The notes beneath the pieces are model-generated. The model did not search any database and was not told the DNA's origin. It was given only the letters and a program-made list of their open reading frames with translations. The position numbers and the translations under genes were made by a program. Positions 8,593-17,209 of a stretch of DNA of 64,000 bases are shown here, in pieces (the first letter of the stretch is position 1; each line of letters begins with the position of its first letter). The DNA comes from Morganella morganii (GTDB taxonomy: Bacteria; Pseudomonadota; Gammaproteobacteria; Enterobacterales; Enterobacteriaceae), in the NCBI RefSeq assembly GCF_019242955.1, contig NZ_CP066129.1:2790001-2854000 (forward strand), in the 5' to 3' direction.

Positions 8593-9138
8593 ATGACTGT
8601 GATTAATTATTATTTCAACCATGAGCATCCGTTACACCCGTTCACCGGGTCTGATTATGCGAACAAAAATTCCTTTGCGCCAGCTAATGCGCTGCGAGTT
8701 AAACCGGAAGCACAGCCGGAATTCTGGCCTTGTGAGCAGAATGGCACGTGGGTTCTTGTTCCTGATCACCGTGGAAAAAAAGTATATAACACCACCACAG
8801 CGCAGAAATCTGAGATTATTGAATTGGGTGAACTACCGGACAATGTAACCACTATTGCACCGGGTGTAGATTTTCCGAAGTGGAACGGCAAAAAGTGGGA
8901 GACAGATAAGGCGGAAAAAAAGGCTGCTGATATCGCGGCTGCAGATGCTCAAAAACAATATCTAATTTCAGAAGTCAACGCTAATACACAGATACTGCAA
9001 ACAAAACTTGCGCTTGGTCGCATCATGGAAAACGAAAAGGTACTGTTAAACGCCTGGCTGGATTATCTTGATGTTATTTTAAATATAAAAACTTCAAATA
9101 CATCAAACATTCAGTGGCCTAAGCCACCAAATGATTAA
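8593..9138 (+). CDS. G: Tail fibre assembly chaperone gpG
   Basis: Tail fibre assembly protein of the caudoviral TAP family, 181 residues. It begins four bases after gpH. The conserved C-terminal region (NANTQILQTKLALGRIMENEKVLLNAWLDYLDVI...WPKPP) is the classic chaperone motif. The N-terminal part (FAPANALRVKPEAQPEFWPCEQ, VLVPDHRGKKVYNTTT) matches the domain that accompanies the fibre tip. It is the last gene before the rho-independent terminator. Confidence 0.92.
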   Translation: MTVINYYFNHEHPLHPFTGSDYANKNSFAPANALRVKPEAQPEFWPCEQNGTWVLVPDHRGKKVYNTTTAQKSEIIELGELPDNVTTIAPGVDFPKWNGKKWETDKAEKKAADIAAADAQKQYLISEVNANTQILQTKLALGRIMENEKVLLNAWLDYLDVILNIKTSNTSNIQWPKPPND

Positions 9139-9145
9139 TGTATTT

Positions 9146-9168
9146 CAAGGCCCTAATTTAGGGCCTTG
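9146..9168 (+). terminator. Rho-independent terminator between G and the convergent acyltransferase
   Basis: A perfect 9-bp stem, CAAGGCCCT / AGGGCCTTG, with a five-base AT loop is followed by a short T-rich tract (gatattttta). It lies 8 bases after the gpG stop and overlaps the end of the minus-strand acyltransferase gene, so it likely ends the V-G transcript. Confidence 0.8.
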
Positions 9169-10055
9169 ATATTTTTAAGTGATACTTTTAAAAGATATGC
9201 GCATGATAGTGTTATCAGGAAAAAAATAACGCCACTTGAAAATTTATCAGGAGAAAACGTATTCCACCGGAAAGCTCCCTCAAAAAGATAAAGTTCATAA
9301 CTCAGCCCGCCAATAAAAGCTAATGGTTTGATATGAATATTTAACGCAGCCACAATAAATATTATAGCTGGAGCAGATATAGTAACAGTAGCAACCAACA
9401 ATTCACGATTGAATAAATAACGACTCAACAGATATGAAAATATTAAAAACAGAATGCATCCCAATATAAGAAGCCAACTTCTTTTTATCGGCTTTAACAT
9501 TGCAACTGCAACGCCAATAGTAAATGAAAATGCATGCCAGCGAAATAACGGAATGGCTATTCGATACGTATCACTTAATTGCTCAGGTATATTAAACAAC
9601 ACAAAGGATAATGCAGCTAACACCATTAACCTCAATAAATTAGTCTTTAATAAACTAAATATCAGATAGAAAGCAAAATACCAAATAACAATGTAATATA
9701 TGTACCACATTGTGCCATCAACGGTAAGTTTGAGGTTTAGGAATAAGACTGTTTCTAGCATTTCTGACCATCTATCGCCCCAAAATCCTCTAGAACCACC
9801 AACAAAAAATGTTGCTATAACAAACGGCACATAAATTTTTTTAAATTTGCTTACCCAAAAACCTTGAAACCCCTTTGACTCAAACGATTTATACAAACCA
9901 TATCCAGATATAAAGAGGAACAAAGCAACACCGCACGTTGCAATGATTTCCCATGCCCCACTTAACTCAGTTCTCTTGGCTCCAACCAAGTGTCCAAATA
10001 GAACCATCATTATTGCAATAGCTTTTACATTTATTGTTGCATTTTTATCAATCAT
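9153..10055 (-). CDS. Acyltransferase 3 family membrane protein (prophage cargo, probable O-antigen modification)
   Basis: An integral membrane protein of the acyltransferase-3 (OafA/WecH-like) family, about 300 residues with around ten hydrophobic segments. The N-terminal NVKAIAIMMVLFGHLVG supplies the H of the family's first motif. GVALFLFISGYGLYKSF and the later GTMWYIYYIVIWYF follow family order. The ATG at 10055 (MIDKNATINVKAI) is chosen because the 37 codons upstream are not hydrophobic and lack family likeness. It is AT-rich and opposite in strand to the structural genes, in the G-FI gap where P2 carries its own cargo gene. A role in serotype conversion or phage exclusion is inferred. 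Confidence 0.82.
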   Translation of the reverse strand: MIDKNATINVKAIAIMMVLFGHLVGAKRTELSGAWEIIATCGVALFLFISGYGLYKSFESKGFQGFWVSKFKKIYVPFVIATFFVGGSRGFWGDRWSEMLETVLFLNLKLTVDGTMWYIYYIVIWYFAFYLIFSLLKTNLLRLMVLAALSFVLFNIPEQLSDTYRIAIPLFRWHAFSFTIGVAVAMLKPIKRSWLLILGCILFLIFSYLLSRYLFNRELLVATVTISAPAIIFIVAALNIHIKPLAFIGGLSYELYLFEGAFRWNTFSPDKFSSGVIFFLITLSCAYLLKVSLKNIKALN

Positions 10056-10230
10056 TATAGCTTGAATCCATTTTTCCAGTATGTAGTTATTATGCAGATA
10101 GGTGATGATAAAACCAAGGTTTTCAGGAAGATTACAATGCCGGTCATTCACGTAAACCCTCATCAACTTTCACTAGGAATATGCCAAACGCCATTCACTT
10201 GGCCTTGCCGTCTGAAAAGAAAGATCCCGT

Positions 10231-10256
10231 TGTTGTACAACCCACTCCTACAACAC
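10231..10256 (+). promoter_or_regulatory. Late-promoter activator site (Ogr-type dyad) upstream of FI
   Basis: A second copy of TGTTGTA-N13-CAACAC, 66 bases before the FI start. This is the position of the P2 F operon late promoter. The shared half-sites with an unrelated 13-base spacer argue for a protein-binding dyad and not for simple sequence duplication. Confidence 0.72.
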
Positions 10257-10322
10257 CAACAACACGACATCACGCCATATCAATAACACCATAGAAAGCA
10301 CCAAAAAGAGGAGCTTCTTTCT

Positions 10323-11495
10323 ATGGCACAAGATTATCATCACGGCGTGCGGGTCATTGAAATTAATGACGGCACTCGCCCTATCCGCACGGTCAGTACG
10401 GCAATTGTCGGCATGGTCTGTACCGCTGACGATGCGGACGCAAAACAATTCCCTCTGAACAAACCCGTTCTGGTGACGGATATCCGTTCCGCGCTCGGCA
10501 AGGCCGGGGATACCGGCACGCTGGCGCACTCACTCCAGGCAATCAGCGACCAGACAAAACCGGTAACAGTTGTTGTCCGCGTTGAACAGGGTGAAAGCGA
10601 AGCCGAAACCACTTCAAATATTATCGGCGGCACGACGGACGACGGACGTAAAACCGGCATGCAGGCACTGCTCGTCGCAAAAGCACATACCGGTGTTAAA
10701 CCGCGTATTGTTGGTGTTCCTGGGCATGACACGCAGGCGGTCACATCAAAACTGGTCCCAATTGCTCAGACGCTGAGAGCATTTGCCTATGCCAGCGCCT
10801 ACGGCTGCCAGACCATTCCGGAAGTACTGGACTACCGCAAAAACTTCAGCCAGCGTGAACTGATGCTGATCTACCCTGATTTTCTGTCGTGGGATTCCGT
10901 CAAAAGTGCAGAGGCCACCGCTTACGCAACAGCGCGGGCGCTGGGACTGCGTGCAAAAATTGACGAAGAAATCGGCTGGCACAAAACCCTGTCAAACATC
11001 GGGGTAAATGGTGTAACCGGTATTTCCGCAGATGTATCGTGGGAATTGCAGGACCCGGCAACCGACGCCGGTCTGCTGAATGAAAACGACATCACCACCC
11101 TGATCCGTGAAGACGGTTTTCGTTTCTGGGGTTCCCGCACCTGTTCCGATGATCCGCTGTTTGCCTTTGAAAACTACACCCGCACCGCGCAGGTACTGGC
11201 CGACACCATGGCAGAGGCGCACATGTGGGCGGTTGATAAACCGATGACCCCGACACTGGTCAAAGACATGATCGACGGTATCAACGCCAAAATGCGCAGC
11301 CTGACGACTCAGGGTTATTTACTCGGCGGTGAGTGCTGGTTTGATCCCGATGCCAACAGCAAAGAAGAGCTGAAAGACGGGCAGTTAGCGATTGATTATG
11401 ACTACACACCGGTACCACCGGCTGAAAATATCAAACTGCGTCAGCGTATCACCGACAGATACCTGATGGATTTCGCATCAAAGATTAAGGGGTAA
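10323..11495 (+). CDS. FI: P2-like contractile tail sheath protein gpFI
   Basis: Contractile tail sheath monomer, 390 residues (P2: about 396). The start MAQDYHHGVRVIEINDGTRPIRTVSTAI is preceded by a good ribosome site (aaagaggagc). Conserved internal segments are VGMVCTADDADAKQFPLNKPVLVT, ALGLRAKIDEEIGWHKTLSN and FRFWGSRTCSDDPLFAFENYTRTAQVL. It starts the F operon, two bases before FII. Confidence 0.97.
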   Translation: MAQDYHHGVRVIEINDGTRPIRTVSTAIVGMVCTADDADAKQFPLNKPVLVTDIRSALGKAGDTGTLAHSLQAISDQTKPVTVVVRVEQGESEAETTSNIIGGTTDDGRKTGMQALLVAKAHTGVKPRIVGVPGHDTQAVTSKLVPIAQTLRAFAYASAYGCQTIPEVLDYRKNFSQRELMLIYPDFLSWDSVKSAEATAYATARALGLRAKIDEEIGWHKTLSNIGVNGVTGISADVSWELQDPATDAGLLNENDITTLIREDGFRFWGSRTCSDDPLFAFENYTRTAQVLADTMAEAHMWAVDKPMTPTLVKDMIDGINAKMRSLTTQGYLLGGECWFDPDANSKEELKDGQLAIDYDYTPVPPAENIKLRQRITDRYLMDFASKIKG

Positions 11496-11497
11496 TC

Positions 11498-12013
11498 ATG
11501 GCCTTACCGCATAAACTGAAAAACATGAATATGTTTTTTAACGGCGACAACTGGCAGGGAAAAGCCGAAGAAATCACCCTGCCAAAACTGACCCGCAAAC
11601 TTGAGGCCTACCGTGCAGGCGGCATGAACGGTGCCGCCCACGTTGATTTAGGGCTTGAAGATGATGCGCTGGGAATGGAAATGACCCTCGGCGGTATGGA
11701 AGCGCAACTCTATAAGCAGTGGGGCATTGCCGAAATTGACGGTGTGCCGCTGCGATTTGCCGGGGCCTATCAGCGCGACGACACCGGCGAGGTAACCGCC
11801 TGTGAGGTGGTGGTACGTGGGCGTTTATCTGAAATCGACCCGGGCAGTGCCAAACAGGGCGATAACACTCAGGTGAAATTCAGCTTTAAACCGACCTATT
11901 ACCGTCTGGTCTGGAACGGTGCTGATCTCATTGAGATTGATGTCGTCAATATGGTTGAAAAAGTAGATGGTGTTGACCGTCTGGCAGAACAACGCGCCGC
12001 TATCGGGCTGTAA
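11498..12013 (+). CDS. FII: P2-like tail tube protein gpFII
   Basis: Inner tail tube subunit, 171 residues (P2: about 172). The sequence LPHKLKNMNMFFNGDNWQG followed by EITLPKLTRKLEAYRAGGMNG and the later YYRLVWNGADLIEIDVVN is the standard FII signature. It follows the sheath gene immediately, as needed for paired expression. Confidence 0.97.
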   Translation: MALPHKLKNMNMFFNGDNWQGKAEEITLPKLTRKLEAYRAGGMNGAAHVDLGLEDDALGMEMTLGGMEAQLYKQWGIAEIDGVPLRFAGAYQRDDTGEVTACEVVVRGRLSEIDPGSAKQGDNTQVKFSFKPTYYRLVWNGADLIEIDVVNMVEKVDGVDRLAEQRAAIGL

Positions 12014-12027
12014 CAGGAAAAATATAA

Positions 12028-12336
12028 ATGACTGAATACGTTAATAAAACATCGGCGGTTGTTGAACTGGATGAACCCATCAAACGCGGTGAAACAGAAA
12101 TCACCCGTGTCACTGTCCGCAAGCCTAAAACCGGCGAATTGCGTGGTGTCCGTTTACAGGTACTGATGGAAATGGATGTCATCTCCATGACCGAGGTATT
12201 ACCGCGTATCACGGACCCGTCACTGACGAAGCCGGAAATCGGTGCGATGACGCCGGGTGACCTGCTCAATATGTCAATCGAGGTGGTTAATTTTTTGCTG
12301 CCGAAGTCGATGCAGAACAATTACCCCCAAGACTGA
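12028..12336 (+). CDS. E: P2-like tail assembly chaperone gpE (unshifted product)
   Basis: Tail assembly protein read without frameshift, 102 residues. It begins MTEYVNKTSAVVELDEPIKRGETEI, and the conserved VTVRKPKTGELRGVRLQ and ITDPSLTKPEIGAMTPGDL blocks match P2 gpE. It ends shortly after the slippery run. Together with the frameshifted E+E' form it should chaperone the tape measure protein encoded next. Confidence 0.93.
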   Translation: MTEYVNKTSAVVELDEPIKRGETEITRVTVRKPKTGELRGVRLQVLMEMDVISMTEVLPRITDPSLTKPEIGAMTPGDLLNMSIEVVNFLLPKSMQNNYPQD

Positions 12337-12467
12337 CAGTCGATGATTTGGTGGCAGATATTGCCACCATTTTTCACTGGACACCTGCCGCCACGGCGGA
12401 CATGAGTCTGACAGAATTAATTGAATGGCGTTATCACGCTTACAAACGCAGCGGTAACAGTGAATGA
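12028..12467 (+). CDS. E': gpE+E' fusion made by programmed -1 frameshift
   Basis: Reading gpE up to the T TTT TTG slippery run at 12291 and then moving back one base gives an uninterrupted extension (AAEVDAEQLPPRLTVDDLVA...) that ends at the TGA of 12465-12467. The extension contains DIATIFHWTPAATADMSLTELIEWR, the GpE-type domain of the P2 E' product. Its stop overlaps the tape-measure ATG by four bases (ATGA), as in P2. The fusion is not found by simple ORF calling. The shift is inferred from the conserved arrangement. Confidence 0.88.
12291..12297 (+). other. T6G slippery heptamer for -1 ribosomal frameshift in gene E
   Basis: The heptamer TTTTTTG is in the phase T-TTT-TTG relative to gene E. 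It is the same slippery sequence described for P2 gene E. Shifting here joins E to the E' extension that ends at the start of T. Confidence 0.85.
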
Positions 12468-15277
12468 GCAGAAACCTCCGTTTACAGGTCGTGTTAAATG
12501 CCGTCGATAAATTAACCCGGCCGTTCCGCAGTGCGCAGGAATCCAACAAACGACTGGCGGGCGCTGTCCGCCAGTCCCGCGATGCACTGAAAGACCTGAA
12601 CCGTCAGGCCGGACAAATTGACGGCTTCCGAAAAACAAAACAGCAACTCACCGAGACCCAGCAGGCCTATCAGGCGGCAACACAACGCGCCGCCGCCCTC
12701 GCCCGCGAAATGAACGCCTCCGGCAATCCGACCCGGCAACAGGCAGAAGCACTCAAGCGCGCGCAGCGTGAAGCTGGTCAACTGAAAAACCGGTTTGAAC
12801 AACTACAGCGATCCACCCAGCAACAGCGCACCGCCTTACAGGCTAACGGCATCTCGACAACCCAACTCGGACAGGCACAGCGCCGCCTGAACAGCGACAT
12901 TGCCCGCACCACTCAGCAACTGCAACGGCAGGAGCAGCAGCTGCGCCGCAGCGCCGAACAAGAGCGCCGGATGGCAGCGGCCAAAGGCAGCTATCAGAAA
13001 ACGATGGATGTCCGGAATAAAATGGCCGGTACCGGCGCGGCAGCGATGGCGACCGGCGGTGCAGCGTTATATGCCGGGAAGAAATTTATGGCGCCGGGCT
13101 ATGAGTTTGAAACCGGGATGTCAAAAGTGCAGGCATTAACACGGCTGGATAAAAACTCGGAAGAGTATAAAGCACTGCGGGAACAGGCGCGACAACTGGG
13201 GGCAACTACCGCATTCACGGCAAACGAAGTGGCACAGGGGCAGTCATTCTATGCCATGGCCGGATTTAAACCAGAGCAGATACAGAACGCTATGAAAGGC
13301 ACCCTGTCAATGTCACTTGCCGGTGATATCGACCTTGCCACCACAGCCGATATCGGGTCAAACATCCTGACCGGGTTCAAGCTGAACTCTGACGAAATGA
13401 ACCGCGTCAGTGATACGCTCGTTGCCACCTTTACCCGGTCAAACACCAACCTGAATATGTTGGGCGACACGATGAAATATGTCGCGCCGGTCGCATCCGG
13501 GCTGGGTGTGGATCTGGAAACCGCCGCTGTTGCCGCCGGTAAGCTGGGTGATGCCGGTATTCAGGGCAGTATGGCCGGTACCAGTCTGCGATCCATTCTC
13601 GGTCGCCTCGCTGAGCCGCCAAAACAGGCCGCTGACGCACTGGAAGAACTGAACATCAAGACACGGGATGCCAAGGGCAACTTACGCGGCCTGCCTGAAA
13701 TCCTTGCTGATCTGGATAAAAAGACAAAGAAAATGGGTACCGCGCAACGCGCCGGGTACTTCAAACACATTGCGGGTGAGGAAGCATTCTCCGCCCTGTC
13801 AGTACTGACAGACCAGGCAGGCAGCGGCGAGCTGCAAAAAATGATCGCCGAAGTCAAAGCGGCCAAAGGTGAAGCTCAGAAAGTGGCCGATACCATGACC
13901 GATAACCTTGACGGTGATTTAAAAAACCTCACCTCAGCATGGGAAGATGTCGGTATCCAGATATTCGGCGGTGTTGACAGCCCGCTGCGGGATATCGCGA
14001 AATCCATTACCGAGATTATCAGTAAGGTCGGGGACTGGGCGAAACGAAATCCGGAACTGGCGAACACACTGACGAAAATTGCACTGGCGCTGGGCGTGAT
14101 CCTCGCCGTGGGCGGCGCGATTGTTCTGATGCTGGCCGCGATGCTTGGCCCGGTGGCAATGCTGAAACTCAGTATGTCAGTTCTCGGCATAAAGGGTGCC
14201 GGTGCGTTTGGCCTGCTGGCTAAAGGGCTGAAAGCCGTCGGTATGGCCTTATTCGGTGTTGGCAAAGCCCTACTGACGAACCCGCTGTTTCTTGCCGCCG
14301 CCGTGATCGCCGGGCTTGCCTATGTGATATATAAAAACTGGGACACTGTCGCCGCTTTCGTTAAAAACATGTGGGCGGGTACAGTCCGGATATTTTCATC
14401 TGCCTGTGACTCTATATCTGCGTATTTCAGCGACATGTGGACAAGTATCAATAACGCCTGTTCGGATGCATGGAAATGGATAAGCAACATCATCAGCAGA
14501 GCATGGGAGGGAATAAAAAATTATTTCCTGAACTACACTCTTGTCGGACTGATTTATAAAAACTGGGACGGCATCAGGAAATACATGTCAGATCTGTGGG
14601 AAACAGTGAAAACCACCATCAAAACCAAGTGGGATCAAATCATCACGGATATTCAGAACCTCCCGGCCACCATGAAGCAGGCCGCATCTGACATGATAGA
14701 CAGCGTTATCAACGGTATTAACGAAAAATGGACGGAGTTAAAAAATAAGTTCGGCGAACTTAAACAGATGGCAAAAGATGCCCTCACGCCGGACTGGTTA
14801 ATCGAAGCCAAAAAAGACCCGAAATTTGTTAACGCCGTGGACGCCACGCAGAAGACCACCATGTCCGGCGGCATCCGTAATGCCAACTGGAGCATTCAGC
14901 CGAAAAAGTACGCCGGAGCTTATGATTCCGGCGGACGTATTCCGCGCGGTCAGTGGGGTATTGTTGGTGAGAACGGGCCGGAAGTGGTGGACGGCCCGGC
15001 AAATGTGACCGGACGGAAAAATACGGCAGCACTGGCAATGCTGGCACTGAGCACCCTTTCACAGCCGATAGCGGCGGCACCGGCACAAACCGCCGGCGGT
15101 TCTGTCAGCAGCGCGTATTCGTCACAGCAGAACGCCGCGCCGATCATCAACATCTACCCGACACCGGCGCATTCCGCACAGGATATCGCCCGCGAGGTTG
15201 CCCGCCAGCTGGATGCGCACGCCCGCCGACAGCAGGCCAGCCGCCGCAGCGGGTACAGTGACACAGAGGAGTTTTAA
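12464..15277 (+). CDS. T: P2-like tape measure protein gpT
   Basis: Tail length determinant, 937 residues, longer than P2 gpT (about 815). The first ~190 residues are coiled-coil rich in glutamine and arginine (QESNKRLAGAVRQSRDALKDL onward). Next comes the phage tail tape-measure domain (YEFETGMSKVQALTRLDKNSEEY, ANEVAQGQSFYAMAGFKPEQ, GIQGSMAGTSLRSIL). Hydrophobic segments follow near residues 540-630 (LALGVILAVGGAIVLMLAAML, NPLFLAAAVIAGLAYVIYKNW), and the C-terminus carries GRIPRGQWGIVGENGPE. A degenerate copy of its 5' part lies at 60.5 kb. Confidence 0.95.
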   Translation: MSRNLRLQVVLNAVDKLTRPFRSAQESNKRLAGAVRQSRDALKDLNRQAGQIDGFRKTKQQLTETQQAYQAATQRAAALAREMNASGNPTRQQAEALKRAQREAGQLKNRFEQLQRSTQQQRTALQANGISTTQLGQAQRRLNSDIARTTQQLQRQEQQLRRSAEQERRMAAAKGSYQKTMDVRNKMAGTGAAAMATGGAALYAGKKFMAPGYEFETGMSKVQALTRLDKNSEEYKALREQARQLGATTAFTANEVAQGQSFYAMAGFKPEQIQNAMKGTLSMSLAGDIDLATTADIGSNILTGFKLNSDEMNRVSDTLVATFTRSNTNLNMLGDTMKYVAPVASGLGVDLETAAVAAGKLGDAGIQGSMAGTSLRSILGRLAEPPKQAADALEELNIKTRDAKGNLRGLPEILADLDKKTKKMGTAQRAGYFKHIAGEEAFSALSVLTDQAGSGELQKMIAEVKAAKGEAQKVADTMTDNLDGDLKNLTSAWEDVGIQIFGGVDSPLRDIAKSITEIISKVGDWAKRNPELANTLTKIALALGVILAVGGAIVLMLAAMLGPVAMLKLSMSVLGIKGAGAFGLLAKGLKAVGMALFGVGKALLTNPLFLAAAVIAGLAYVIYKNWDTVAAFVKNMWAGTVRIFSSACDSISAYFSDMWTSINNACSDAWKWISNIISRAWEGIKNYFLNYTLVGLIYKNWDGIRKYMSDLWETVKTTIKTKWDQIITDIQNLPATMKQAASDMIDSVINGINEKWTELKNKFGELKQMAKDALTPDWLIEAKKDPKFVNAVDATQKTTMSGGIRNANWSIQPKKYAGAYDSGGRIPRGQWGIVGENGPEVVDGPANVTGRKNTAALAMLALSTLSQPIAAAPAQTAGGSVSSAYSSQQNAAPIINIYPTPAHSAQDIAREVARQLDAHARRQQASRRSGYSDTEEF

Positions 15278-15279
15278 TT

Positions 15280-15768
15280 ATGGCGATGGCTGCACTCGGT
15301 CTGTTCGTGTTTGAGCTGCGAACCGTGCCGTTTCAGGGAATGCAGGAAGAAAAACAATACCGGTTTGCGTATAACAGCCGGGTCGGAAAGCGTCCGTCCT
15401 GGCAATTTTTGGGGCTGTCCAATGATCCGATTACCCTGTCCGGCACACTCTGCCCGGAAATCAGCGGCGGTAAGTTTTCCATGATGGCGCTGGAAGCCAT
15501 GGCCGACAGCGGAAAAGCCTGGTCGTTTATCGGCGGCGAGGGAACCATTTACGGGATGTATGTTATTGAGTCCATCAGCAAAAATAAAAGTGAATTTTTC
15601 CACGACAGTGCAGCCAGAAAGATAGATTTTACCATCAAGCTCACCCGCGTTGATGAATCGCTGTCTGAAATGTTCGGTGATATCAGCGCACAGCTTGACT
15701 CACTGACTGACACAATCAGCGGCATGGGTAATAAAATTTCTGACAGCATTACAGGGTTATTATCATGA
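15280..15768 (+). CDS. U: P2-like tail terminator/assembly protein gpU
   Basis: Tail protein of the GpU family, 162 residues (P2: about 159). Typical parts are MAALGLFVFELRTVPFQGMQEEKQYRF, RPSWQFLGLSNDPITLSGTL and WSFIGGEGTIYGMYVIESI. It lies two bases after gpT and overlaps gpD by four bases. Confidence 0.95.
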   Translation: MAMAALGLFVFELRTVPFQGMQEEKQYRFAYNSRVGKRPSWQFLGLSNDPITLSGTLCPEISGGKFSMMALEAMADSGKAWSFIGGEGTIYGMYVIESISKNKSEFFHDSAARKIDFTIKLTRVDESLSEMFGDISAQLDSLTDTISGMGNKISDSITGLLS

Positions 15769-16874
15769 CGGATTTTTTTCTCACCGGTACCGAGTGCGCC
15801 CCGGCATATTCGCTTTCCGCCGGGTCCGTCAACATCAATGAGCGGATTCAGGGGCGGCTGATTTCCCTGTCACTGACGGATAACCGCGGATTTGAGGCCG
15901 ACCAGCTGGACATTGAGATCGATGATGCCGACGGCAAAATGATGCTGCCGAAGCGCGGCGAGGTATTATCGCTGCACTTAGGCTGGAAGAATGAACCGCT
16001 GATTTTTAAGGGTAAATTTACCGTTGATGAAATAGAGCACAGCGGACCGCCTGACAAGCTGACCATACGCGGGCGTAGTGCGGATTTCCGTTCGTCACTG
16101 AACGCAAAGCGCGAGGTTTCCTATCACGAAAAAACGCTGGGCGACATCATCACCACCATTGCAAAGCGGAATAACGTAGAGCCGGTGATCGAGAAGAAAC
16201 TCGCTGAGATTAAAATCGCCCATATCGACCAGACCAACGAATCAGACGGCTCCTTTCTGGCGCGGCTCGGCAAACAGGAGGGAGCTGTTGCGGCCATAAA
16301 AAACGGCCAGTTACTGTTTATGCCGCAGGGCAGCGGAAAAACCGCGTCCGGCAAACTGATCCCGGCGCTGCTGATCACCCGGTCCGTCGGTGACGGCTAC
16401 CGCTTTTCACTGGCCGACCGTGGCGCATACACCGGCGTTATCGCCTCATGGCTGAACACCCGCAAGCCGAAGAAAAAAGACGAGGTTAAAGTTAAACGCA
16501 AGCGGAAGACCAAAAAGAAAAGCCCGGAGAAAATTAAAAAACCGGATGAACCGCAAGGGGATTATCTGGTCGGTGACGAGGGGAATGTGCTGACGCTTTC
16601 ACACACTTACGCGAACAAAAATAATGCTGAACGGGCAGCGAAAGCCGCCTGGGGAAAAATGCAGCGCGGCGTTGCATCGTTGTCTCTCCAGCTGGCAAAA
16701 GGCCGGGCGGATATTTACCCGGAAATGCCGGTTAAAGTTCAGGGATTTAAGCCGGAAATTGACGGCGCAGAATGGATACTGACGAAAGTGTCGCACTCCC
16801 TGAATGACAGCGGGTTTACATCTGCACTGGAATTTGAAGTGAAAATCTCTGATGTCGAAATGGGTGACGGATAA
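15765..16874 (+). CDS. D: P2-like late tail protein gpD (baseplate hub)
   Basis: Baseplate hub/late control protein of the gpD family (T4 gp27-like), 369 residues. Family segments are INERIQGRLISLSLTDNRGFEADQLDIEIDD, FTVDEIEHSGPPDKLTIRGRSADFRSSLNAKRE and the C-terminal AEWILTKVSHSLNDSGFTSALEFEV. A lysine-rich linker (KPKKKDEVKVKRKRKTKKKSPEK) near residues 232-255 is unusually basic. It ends the F operon. Confidence 0.95.
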   Translation: MTDFFLTGTECAPAYSLSAGSVNINERIQGRLISLSLTDNRGFEADQLDIEIDDADGKMMLPKRGEVLSLHLGWKNEPLIFKGKFTVDEIEHSGPPDKLTIRGRSADFRSSLNAKREVSYHEKTLGDIITTIAKRNNVEPVIEKKLAEIKIAHIDQTNESDGSFLARLGKQEGAVAAIKNGQLLFMPQGSGKTASGKLIPALLITRSVGDGYRFSLADRGAYTGVIASWLNTRKPKKKDEVKVKRKRKTKKKSPEKIKKPDEPQGDYLVGDEGNVLTLSHTYANKNNAERAAKAAWGKMQRGVASLSLQLAKGRADIYPEMPVKVQGFKPEIDGAEWILTKVSHSLNDSGFTSALEFEVKISDVEMGDG

Positions 16875-16956
16875 AACTCAAAATAATACTGATTAAATCA
16901 CCAGTGATTGCTATAATTATTACAATATCAACATGATGATAAAAGGTAAGTCAATC

Positions 16957-17175
16957 ATGATGAAATGTCCTCTTTGCGGCGAACTTGCCCGCACCCGCAG
17001 TTCCCGCGATGTCACCACCGAAACGAAAGAACGTTATAACCAATGCATGAATATTAATTGTGGTGCAACGTTCGTCAGTCATGAATCTCTTTCGCGGTTC
17101 ATTACAAAGCCTAATCTCATTGAAGCGGCTATTCCGCATCCCGGGGATAATAAGCAGGTATCGCTCAGTTTTTAA
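16957..17175 (+). CDS. ogr: Ogr/Delta-type zinc-finger activator of late transcription
   Basis: Late gene activator, 72 residues from the chosen ATG at 16957, the same as P2 Ogr. Cysteines in CPLCGE and CMNINC form the C-x2-C...C-x4-C zinc site of the family, followed by GATFVSHESLSRFITKP and a PHP motif near the end. An upstream ATG at 16933 exists, but an aaggt ribosome site 8-9 bases ahead of 16957 and family length favour the later start. It should bind the dyads upstream of V and FI and recruit RNA polymerase alpha subunit. Confidence 0.93.
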   Translation: MMKCPLCGELARTRSSRDVTTETKERYNQCMNINCGATFVSHESLSRFITKPNLIEAAIPHPGDNKQVSLSF

Positions 17176-17183
17176 TAAAACAA

Positions 17184-17202
17184 AGCCCCGGATTCCGGGG
17201 CT
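17184..17202. terminator. Terminator hairpin after ogr, shared with convergent gene
   Basis: The stem AGCCCCGG / CCGGGGCT with a three-base loop lies between the ogr stop and the end of the minus-strand gene at 17210. T-runs lie on the plus side (tattattttttt), so it serves at least the ogr transcript. Confidence 0.75.
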
Positions 17203-17209
17203 GTTCGTA

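Noticed and set aside
9454..9669. Plus-strand ORF inside the cargo acyltransferase
   Set aside because: Antisense shadow of a membrane protein gene.
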